Assembly: GCF_018991925.1 (NCBI RefSeq)
Contig: NW_024756914.1
Span: forward strand, 8,460,417 to 8,524,416
Origin: Homarus americanus
Lineage: Eukaryota > Arthropoda > Malacostraca > Decapoda > Nephropidae
Direction: 5' to 3'
DNA length: 64,000 nucleotides
This document shows positions 56,482 to 64,000 of the stretch, piece after piece. The number at the start of each line of letters is the position of its first letter. The first letter of the stretch is position 1. The translations under genes and the position numbers were made by a program. The notes under the pieces are model-generated. The model did no database searches. It was not told the DNA's origin and worked only from the letters and a program-made list of their open reading frames with translations.

Positions 56482-57001
56482 CCCTGTTGGTTAATTAATT
56501 AAGCCTTCAACACCTGGATAACCTTCCGGCTAATTAATTAAGCCTTCAACACCTGGATAACCTTCCGGCTAATTAATTAAGCCTTCAACACCTGGATAAC
56601 CTTCCGGCTAATTAATTAAACCGTCAACACCTGGATCACCTTCTGGCTAATTAAAGATCACCTGTTGGCTAATTAATTACACCTTCAACACCTGGATAAC
56701 CTTCCGGCCAATTAATTAAACCGTCAACACCTGGATCACCTTCTGGCTAATTAAAGATCACCTGTTGGCTAATTAATTACACCTTCAACACCTGGATCAC
56801 CTGTTGGCTAATTAATTAAGCCTTCAACACCTGGATAACCTTCTGGCTAATTAATTAAACCTCAACACCTGGATCACCTTCTGCCTAATTAAAGATCACC
56901 TGTTGGCTAATTAATTACACCTTCAACACCTGGATCACCTTCTTGCTAATTAATTAAACCGTCAACGCCTGGATCACCTGTTGGCTAATTAATTACACCT
57001 T
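56482..57001 (+). repeat. 39-bp repeat with TAATTAATTA
   Basis: About 13 units of CACCTGGATAACCTTCCGGC plus TAATTAATTAAGCCTTCAA. Some are replaced by a shorter CTAATTAAAGATCACCTGTTGG module. The order of long and short modules recurs, giving a larger unit of about 100 bp. Confidence 0.92.
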
Positions 57002-57236
57002 TGCACATTATTAAACCCTAAGACACAATTCCCAATAATTCTTACGATAAACCTTGAGACAAAACAAGTGAACGTATCTAGTAGAATCTCCGTAGACTTT
57101 TGACGCCATCTTTTTTTACCTAGATTGTAATGAGTGTGGAGTGAGTCGCCTAAGAGTGTTTGTGGAATTTTTCTTAATAGGGAAAATGAGACTTATGAGT
57201 TTTTTAAAATTCATGTTTTGGGGCTCTAGATTGCGT
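57002..57236. other. Low-copy AT-rich DNA
   Basis: About 235 bp, no feature recognised. Confidence 0.4.
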
Positions 57237-57912
57237 ATGGTACACATCTCTAGCGGGTTTTGTCTTAGTGGTACACATCTCTAGCGGGTTTTGTCTTAGT
57301 GGTACACATTTCTAGCGGGTTTTGTCTTAGTGGTACACATTTCTAGTGGGTTTTGTCTTAGTGGTACACATCTCTAGCGGGTTTTGTCTTAGTGGTACAC
57401 ATTTCTAGCGGGTTTTGTCTTAGTGGTACACATCTCTAGCGGGTTTTGTCTTAGTGGTACACATCTCTAGCGGGTTTTGTCTTAGTGGTACACATCTCTA
57501 GCGGGTTTTGTCTTAGTGGTACACATCTCTAGCGGGTTTTGTCTTAGTGGTACACATTTCTAGCGGGTTTTGTCTTAGTGGTACACATTTCTAGCGGGTT
57601 TTGTCTTAGTGGTACACATCTCTAGCGGGTTTTGTCTTAGTGGTACACATTTCTAGCGGGTTTTGTCTTAGTGGTACACATTTCTAGCAGGTTTTGTCTT
57701 AGTGGTACACATTTCTAGCGGGTTTTGTCTTAGTGGTACACATTTCTAGCGGGTTTTGTCTTAGTGGTACACATCTCTAGCTGGTTTTGTCTTAGTGGTA
57801 CACATCTCTAGCGGGTTTTGTCTTAGTGGTACACATTTCTAGCGGGTTTTGTCTTAGTGGTACACATCTCTAGCTGGTTTTGTCTTAGAGGTACACATTT
57901 CTAGCGGGTTTT
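57237..57912 (+). repeat. 31-bp array, very uniform
   Basis: About 22 copies of a 31-bp unit (GGTACACATCTCTAGCGGGT plus TTTGTCTTAGT). Differences are almost only CATCTC/CATTTC and GCGGG/GCTGG/GTGGG. There are no length variants across the main block, unlike most arrays in this window. Confidence 0.95.
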
Positions 57913-58308
57913 TTTTGTCTCGTTGGATTCTTTTCGCGGTTGGTCAGGTATGCTGTTGGATTGACTGTGTGATTAAGTAGTTGAGAGGCTGAGTAACCAG
58001 CTATCTAACTAACTTTCTGAAGGGACTAACTGTCTGGCTAACAGGTTAACTAACTGACTGAGGGGTTAAAACTGCCTGAGAGGTTAACTAACTGCTTCGG
58101 GTTAACTAACTGGCTGAGGGAACTAACTGACTGGCAAATTGGGCTAATTGACTAGGTTATAGAATAGCTGACTGAGGGCTAACCAGTTGGCTGAGGGAGC
58201 TAACTGACTGGATAACTAACTGGCTAAGGGAGCTAACTAACTGGATAACTAACTGACTGAGAGAGCTAACTGACTGGATAACTAACTGGCTAAGGGAGCT
58301 AACTAACT
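57913..58308 (+). repeat. CTAACTAACTGACTGAGGG repeats
   Basis: After a short unique link, degenerate GGCTAACTAACTGACTGAGG units. Four cleaner units of about 33-36 bp at 58,185-58,305 each contain GGGAGCTAACTAACTGGATA. Confidence 0.82.
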
Positions 58309-58726
58309 GTGTGTGTCCTTGGTGGAGTCTTGCCTGGACACACGGCACCGCCCCTCCTCCGGCAGTCTGCTTTTGTTGCCAGTCTTTGTTTTGTTGTCTC
58401 TGTGGCGGCGCTGTGCTTTTGTTGCCGCTGGTGTCTGGTTGCTGCTGCCGCCCCTCGCTCTCCTACACAAGCAAAAACCATCTTGAGGACGACTCTTGGA
58501 AGAAAAGAAGAACAGAGAAGATCCTCGACAACTTTCTTCTGTGATAAATTCCCGCCATTGTGTCTACCACTGTGAGAAAGGTCTTTATGTACGAAAAACT
58601 TTTACGCTTTTACAAAATTTTAGTAACGGGGATTTTTTTTATAAGATGTGAATTTTGGGGTTAAAAGAAGCAGCGTAATTTGATTACATTTGAAAAATAA
58701 AAAGAATTAATAGTAGAGTTTTAGAG

Positions 58727-58730
<4 letters not shown>
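58309..58730. other. Low-copy segment, unrecognised frames
   Basis: About 420 bp, GC-richer at 58,330-58,500 with frames of 60-88 codons on both strands. None is recognisable. T- and A-rich after 58,600. Confidence 0.45.

Positions 58731-58767
<37 letters not shown>
58731..58767 (+). repeat. GT microsatellite
   Basis: (GT)n of about 37 bp. Confidence 0.95.
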
Positions 58768-58770
<3 letters not shown>

Positions 58771-58835
58771 AGCAGGTTTAATATGCAGTATAAATGAAAA
58801 ATGGCTTTGGTAAGATTAAGTCAGTTTGGGGTAGC

Positions 58836-58932
58836 TTAGGTTAGGTTAATGTTAAGTTAGATTAGATTAGGTTTGGTTAGATTAAGTTAGGTTTGGTTAG
58901 ATTAGATTAGGTTATATCAGGTTAGATTAGGT
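58836..58932 (+). repeat. GGTTA/GATTA telomere-like block
   Basis: GGTTAGATTAGATTAGGTTT words, degenerate, plus strand. Confidence 0.75.
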
Positions 58933-59090
58933 CGCCCCGACCCCCCGACCCCTGACCTGACCCGACCTGACCTGACCTGACCGACCTGACCCTGGACCTG
59001 ACCTGACCTGACCGACCCCGACCTGACCTGACCTGACCTGACCGCCCTGACCTGCCCCCTGACCTGACCCCGACTGACCTGACCGCCCAC
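58933..59090 (+). repeat. CCTGA pentamer block
   Basis: (CCTGA)n with CCCGA and CCGAC variants for about 155 bp, immediately after the GGTTA block. The strand bias changes from G-rich to C-rich at 58,932. Confidence 0.9.
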
Positions 59091-59163
59091 CTCAATGTAC
59101 AGTTCATCACCACCTTTGTCAACTAAGCCACTGCCGTCACACCTGCCTCACACACTAACAACT

Positions 59164-59216
59164 AGTGGTAGTAGTTATAGAAGTGATAGTAGTACTAGTA
59201 TTAGAAGTAGGGGTGG
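59164..59216 (+). repeat. TAG microsatellite, left of LINE
   Basis: Imperfect (TAG/AGT)n. Similar (GTA)n sequence continues at 61,316 on the other side of the LINE. Confidence 0.8.
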
Positions 59217-59665
59217 GGGAAGTGCTGAGGCGGATCATCGGAAAATGCACAATGGAGGTGGTAAAGGATGATGTCAGGGCAGCAGCAGGGAACCTGCAAG
59301 TTTGTGCTGGCCACCAGGCTGGTGGGGAGGCCGCCATTCACGCCATGAGATTGATATTTGAGCAGCGTGATTGTGAGGCCGTTCTCCTGGTGGATGCTTC
59401 AAACGTATTCAACATACTTAACCGCAAGGCCGCACTGCACAACATCAAGATCAAGTGTCCAAGCTTTGCGATGTATGTTGAAAATTCGTATAGGAATCCA
59501 TCAGACCTCTACATAGTAAACAACAAGGCTCTAAGAGGTGATACCATCATACAGTCAACCGAGGGAACAACACAGGGGGACCCTGTTGCAATGGCAATGT
59601 ATGCAATTGGCCTATCCGTGCTCCAACAAGAAATAAAATTTGAAACAACTGGGGGCATATGCTGA
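59217..59665 (+). pseudogene. RT N-terminal and central part of the LINE
   Basis: The supported protein begins with EVLRRIIGK. The ATG 52 bp earlier is in the microsatellite and is not a real start. Numbered from that ATG, motif A LLVDASNVFN is at residues 74-83 and motif B EGTTQGDPVAMAMY at 133-146. The frame ends at a stop by 59,665. In another frame just there, the motif C equivalent reads AYADK, so the second catalytic Asp is replaced by Lys. Confidence 0.8.
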
Positions 59666-59734
59666 TAAACTTACAGGAGCAGGAAAAGTGGAGGGCATCA
59701 AAAAGTGGTGGGGACTTGGTAACATCGCGAGGTC

Positions 59735-60393
59735 CACAAATAGGGTACCACCCAAACGCCAGCAAGTCCTTCCTCATCGTGAAGCCAGAACATTATGAAC
59801 GGGCAAAGGAGGTTTTTGGCGGAAGTGAGGTCAAAATAACTAAGGACGGCCAAAGACATCTAGGCGCAGTAATTGGCACTACGGACTTCAAGACCGAGTA
59901 CGTAGCGGGAAAGGTGAATGAGTGGGTTAGTGAAATCCAAGCTCTGTCTGAGATTGCTAACACAGAGCCACATGCGGCCTTTGCTGCATTCACCCATGAA
60001 GTCAAGCATCGTTGGAACTACCTGATGCGTACTATCCCTGATATCGGACCCCTCCTCCACCCTCTGGAAGAAGCTATCAGTGTCAAGTTCATTCCCAAAT
60101 TAGTGAAACACCCTGACTTAACCCCAGCAGAAAGAGCACTTCTTGCACTTCCACCAAGACTGGGAGGGATGAGACTAACAAATCCAGAGGAGATTGCTGC
60201 CACTGAACATCAAAATTCACTTAAGCTCACAGCAGCCCTCACGGACCACATAATAGCCCAGAATGCAACAGGGGAAGTGGATACCAGTGAAGTAAATAAG
60301 ATTCGTAGGTCCATTACAACAGATCGACAGCACTGCCAAAATGATAAGTTGCAGCAACTATTGCTGCAGGTACCAGAAAATTTGAAAAAATAA
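59735..60393 (+). pseudogene. RT thumb and linker part of the LINE
   Basis: After two frame changes between about 59,655 and 59,740, the frame reads GYHPNASKSFLIVKPEHYE, then RHLGAVIGTTDFKTEYV, PHAAFAAFTHEVKHRWNYL and LLALPPRLGGM. These segments are what I recall as the conserved region after the RT palm in this family. The frame ends in TAA at 60,391-60,393, which is a single in-frame stop: the next open stretch is in the same frame. Confidence 0.75.
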
Positions 60394-61197
60394 GTAGCTA
60401 TAGCGCAGGAGGTGGGCGCCTCGAACTGCTTAACTACGTTACCGATAAAGGCAAATGGTTTCAGTCTTAATAAACAAGAATTTACAGATGCCATTGCTCT
60501 AAGGTACGGTCGGCCAGTAGAAGGTTTGCCCTCCCAATGCGTGTGTGGCTCTTCCTATGATGGCAATCACGCCATGGTGTGCAAGAAGGGGGGCTTCATA
60601 TGCATGACGCATGGCGAGGTAAGGGATCTCACAGCAAATATGTTGAAGGAAATCTGCCGGGATGTCATGGTAGAACCGACCCTCCTTCCATTGGATGGTG
60701 AGATCTTCCAACACAGGATTTCAAACACATCTAACGAAGCCCGTGTGGACGTCAGTGCTCGAGGATTCTGGATGCGGGGACAGCGAGCTTTCTTCGACAT
60801 CAGGATTTTTGATCCCATGGCCGCATGTCACCGTAACCTAGCTCTCGATGCTGCACACAGGAGGAACGAGAACGACAAGCGAAGGGCATATGGGGAGAGA
60901 ATTCAGAACGTTGATCAAGGCAGCTTCACTCCTCTAGTGTTCACAACCTCTGGTGGGATGGGACCAAGTGCAAGATGTTTCTACGCCAGACTCGCGGAGT
61001 TGATCTCCGAACAGAAGCAGCAGCCTAGAAGTTATGTTACAGCCTGGATGAGATGTCGACTGTCTTTCTCTCTCCTTCGGTCGGCTTTGCTTTGCCTCAG
61101 GGGAACGAGAGTTTCTGCCCCTACTCCGACAACTGCTGCAGATATTGACTATGAGGCTACAGTCACTGAATGCCGCATAGATCTGCGGCTCAACTAA
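60394..61197 (+). pseudogene. Zinc-knuckle and restriction-like nuclease region
   Basis: Same frame as the preceding piece after the TAA. Numbered from the ATG at 60,412, CVCG (Cys43, Cys45), His53 and Cys57 form a CxC...HxxxC cluster. THGEVRDLTANML follows at 66-78, then ARVDVSARGFW with Asp113 and AFFDIRIFDP with Asp129. The paired acidic residues resemble the PD-(D/E)XK fold of LINE restriction-like endonucleases. The frame runs 261 codons without further breaks to a TAA. It is the best-preserved protein segment in the window. Confidence 0.75.
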
Positions 61198-61315
61198 TTT
61201 AACACAGACAGGATAGCTTCTTATGTATTAGGATATTTAATATTAAGGTAAATAAATGGTGGCGAAGGTGTGGCTATTGGGGGAGGCTGGAGGCCACGTA
61301 AAAAAAAAAAAAAAA

Positions 61316-61411
61316 GTAGTAGTAGTAGTAGTAGTGGGGGTGGTGATGGTGGTAGTAGTAGTAGTAGTAATGGTAGTAGTAGTGGTGATGGTAGTAGTAG
61401 TGGTAGCAGGT
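61316..61411 (+). repeat. GTA/GGT microsatellite
   Basis: (GTA)n and (GGT)n mixed tract directly after the LINE poly(A). Confidence 0.9.
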
Positions 61412-61566
61412 GAAGAGAGCCAGCCTCCCCCCCTCCCTCCCAGTGTGTGTGGCAGGAGTGTTGACACAGACTGTTGACAGTGTGTGCATATTAGTCTTGT
61501 GTGTGTACATGTGAGTGGCGAGGCCTCACCCCTTGTCTTATTAACCTGCCTCTATTGTGTAGTCGC
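61412..61566. other. Low-copy spacer
   Basis: Mixed sequence; nothing recognised. Confidence 0.4.
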
Positions 61567-61796
61567 CGGGGGGAGGTGCTGTGATTATAATACTTACAGT
61601 ATTTACCAGGGGAGGGGGGGAGGTGCTGTGATTATTATACTTATTTACCAGGGGAGGGGGGGAGGTGCTGTGATTATTATACTTATTTACCAGGGGAGGG
61701 GTAGGTGCTGTGATTATAATACTTATTTGCCAGGGGAGGGGGAGGTGCTGTGAATATTATACTCAGTCACCAGGAGGGGAAGGCACTGTGATTATA
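61567..61796 (+). repeat. 43-bp repeat (GGAGGTGCTGTGATTATAAT)
   Basis: Five tandem units with GGGGAGGTGCTGTGATTAT, AATACTTATTTACCAG and a variable G-run. Confidence 0.92.
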
Positions 61797-62153
61797 ATAC
61801 TTATAATTAATCAATATATTTCCAAATTTAAATGTAAGAGAGATGTTTAATATACTGTACATGACTTCTAGGTAGACTAATGAACGCCTCGTATAACAAC
61901 TCTTGTCTATTTCTTAAAACAATATCGTTAAAAATATTCCGGGGAGCAGTTTTGTCGGGTGAGCGTGTGGCCTCGGGGCGTGGCCATGTATATGTGAATC
62001 TTTACGGCCGCTGGACTGTCTCTCACCGTGTTGGCTCACAGGCCTCGCTAGGGCTTGGCTCTAGCTCTACCGTGTACTGTGTGGCGGGAAAGGGGGAAGA
62101 GATAGGGGGAAGGACGGAATGTGACGTGTGGCCCTGGAATGACCTGTCACATC
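61797..62153. other. Low-copy DNA
   Basis: About 360 bp. A frame opening at 61,880 runs into the next array; its N-terminal 90 residues are unrecognised. Confidence 0.45.
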
Positions 62154-63272
62154 TCCACCACAACCATTCATACATCACCACTATCACATCACCACCACCA
62201 CCATTCTCACATCATCACCACCACCACTCTCACATCACCATCACCACCACTCTCACATCACCATCACCACCATTATCACATCACCATCACCACCATTATC
62301 ACATCACCACCACCACTCTCACAGCACCACCATCACCACACTCACATCACTACCACCCCTCTCACACCAACACCACTCTCACATCACTACCACCACTCTC
62401 ACATCATCACCACCACTCTCACATCATCACCACCACTCTCACATCACTACCACCACTCTCACATCACTACCACCCTTCTCACATCACTACCACCACTCTC
62501 ATCCCACCACCACCTCCATCACCACCACCACTCTCCCATCCTACCACCACTCTCACATCACTACCACCCTTCTCCATCCTACCACCACTCTCACATCACT
62601 ACCACCACTCTCACATCACTACCACCACTCACATCACTACCACCACTCTCACATCACTACCACCCTTTCACATCACTACCACCCTTTTCACATCACTACC
62701 CCTTCCACCACCCTCACTACCACTCTCCATCACTACCACCACCTCCACATCACTACCACCACTCTCACATCACTACCACCTTCTCCACATCACTACCACC
62801 CTTCTCCATCACCACCCTTCTCCACATCACCACCCTTCTCACATCACCTACCACCCTTCTCACATCACTACCACCCTTCTCACATCACTACCACCTTCTC
62901 ACATCACTACCACCCTTCTCCACATCACCACCACTCTCACATCACTACCACCACCTCTCACTACCACCACTCTGATCACTACCACCACTCTCATCCACTA
63001 CCACCACTCTCCACACCACCTCACCATCACTACCACCACCACTCACCTTCTCACATCACTGCCACCCCTCTCATATCATCACCACCACTCTCACATCATC
63101 ACCACCACTCTCACATCACCCCTCTCACATCACTACCACCACTCTCACATCACTACCACCCTTCTCACATCATTACCACCCCTCTCACATCACTACCACC
63201 CCTCTCACATCATTACCACCCCTCTCACATCACGCCACCACCAGTCTCACATCACCACTCTCACATCACCTC
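62154..63272 (+). repeat. 1.1-kb, 20-bp array (CTCTCACATCACTACCACCA)
   Basis: About 58 copies of CTCTCACATCACTACCACCA, with CATCATCACCACCA units on the left and CTTCTCACATCACTACC variants in the middle. Plus-strand frames of 284 and 490 codons (Thr/Ser/His/Pro/Leu) reflect missing stops only. Confidence 0.93.
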
Positions 63273-63465
63273 ATCAGCTGTCGACGTACATAGTGTCCTT
63301 GTGGGCGTGTACGTACGGTAAGGAGTTCGGGTCGGCTTGGTGTCCATGTTGACGTCCACGTACAGGTGAGTAACAGTGTCCGTGTGCGAGGTAATGGTAG
63401 GCGGTGTGGGCTGATGTCTCATGTGTGTGAGACTTATCATCATAGTTTTATCTGCTTCAACTGTT
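63273..63465. other. Low-copy spacer
   Basis: About 190 bp of mixed sequence; no gene recognised. Confidence 0.4.
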
Positions 63466-63752
63466 CCTCTCCCCTCCTCTCCCTCCCCTTCCTGCAGTGC
63501 CTTCTCATTCTCTTCTTCCTCCTCCTCCCCCCTTTCCCCTTCTTTTGCTCCTCTTCCCCATTCTTCCTTCCCCTCTTCATCCTCCTCCCCCTCACACTCC
63601 ACTTCCTCCTCATCCTCCTCCTCGTTTTCTTCCTGCAGTTCCTCCTCGTCTTCTTCCTTCTCCTATACTCCCTTTGTTTTCCTCATCCTCTACCCCTTTG
63701 TCTTCCTCCTCTTCTTCCTCTCCACTTCCACCAACCCCTCCTCTTCTTCCTA
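63466..63752 (+). repeat. Polypyrimidine CTTCCTCCTC tract
   Basis: About 290 bp of nearly pure C/T, codon-like CTC/TTC words. Frames of 82-199 codons on both strands are artefacts. Confidence 0.85.
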
Positions 63753-64000
63753 GACGTGTGTGAATCAATGACTCACACTTTTGGCTCCACTCAGAAAAAA
63801 ATTTACATAGGTCTTCGTCGATACAAGGAAAGCGAATTAAACTTGAGTGATATTTCAACCAGTGAGAAATACAGCAAAGTTTCCCCCCCCCACCTTTTTT
63901 TTTTTTCTTTGTCGAGGATACGAATTTATTTTACTCTTGATGGCATTAGTTTGTCGAAGAGTTGAGTATTTGCATTTAGTTAGTGAAGTGATTTAGTTAG
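63753..64000. other. Low-copy DNA to window end
   Basis: Mixed sequence with a C8-T run near 63,885-63,906. No gene recognised. Confidence 0.45.

Larger units (their letters stand above)
59217..61315 (+). mobile_element. LINE with RT and restriction-like nuclease region
   Basis: A 2.1-kb plus-strand non-LTR element. It is 5'-truncated inside the protein, carries RT motifs then a Cys/His plus nuclease-like C-terminus, has AATAAA at 61,251-61,256 and ends in a 16-A tail at 61,300-61,315. It is flanked by TAG/GTA microsatellite on both sides. Layout (RT followed by zinc-binding and a nuclease domain, no upstream endonuclease) is that of the R2/R4/NeSL type of elements. The specific clade is inference. 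Confidence 0.8.

Noticed and set aside
61880..63352. 490-codon plus-strand frame
   Set aside because: All but the first 90 residues are the 20-bp CTCTCACATCACTACCACCA array; the first part is unrecognised.

Overview
This is eukaryotic, non-coding DNA, most likely from a decapod crustacean. The main clues are many interstitial blocks of the arthropod telomere-type motif TTAGG/CCTAA in both orientations, a very high load of micro- and minisatellites, and a CR1-like LINE that ends in an 8-bp (TTCTTATG) tail. I find no intact host gene, no tRNA or rRNA, no CRISPR and no operon. The long open frames in the repeats are open only because the repeat units lack stop codons. Species assignment is inference; the tandem repeats are read directly from the sequence.

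Layout. 1-8.5 kb: AT-rich DNA, telomere-like blocks, a 26-bp minisatellite (2.9-3.8 kb), a 2.2-kb C-rich minisatellite (4.1-6.3 kb), a pyrimidine-to-purine strand switch (6.5-7.2 kb) and a 20-bp GC-rich array (7.2-8.0 kb). 8.5-13.9 kb: one 5.4-kb array of a 20-bp GTGG-rich unit with two sub-families. 14-23 kb: a mosaic of about fifteen short arrays. 23.3-23.9 kb: a candidate solo LTR, followed by an 18-bp array. 24.7-26.6 kb: mostly low-copy DNA with a 197-bp MITE-like element. 26.6-28.4 kb: GT-rich arrays. 28.4-33.5 kb: a 5-kb array of a 26/27-bp unit. 33.9-46.2 kb: more arrays, including a 30-bp unit with dimeric order, a strong G-quadruplex motif, a 46-bp hairpin-forming unit and a 54-bp unit carrying a palindromic GCCAT motif. 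47.1-53.5 kb: a GTGTTACGGG minisatellite holding two minus-strand LINE copies. The second LINE is split by an 891-bp solo LTR with a perfect 5-bp target duplication. 53.6-56.5 kb: two arrays, the second interrupted by a 5'-truncated CR1-like LINE. 56.5-59.1 kb: 39-bp and 31-bp arrays and GGTTA/CCTGA blocks. 59.2-61.3 kb: a decayed LINE with reverse transcriptase and a Cys/His plus restriction-like nuclease region, inserted in a TAG microsatellite. 61.3-64 kb: further arrays.

The only protein-coding content I can support is broken retrotransposon open reading frames. The window is best read as a tandem-repeat-rich heterochromatic or intergenic block that has absorbed several retroelements. The clearest biology is the insertion history at 47-56 kb and the retroelement at 59.2-61.3 kb. 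Frequent one-base length differences between neighbouring repeat units may be real slippage or long-read assembly noise; the sequence alone cannot tell.
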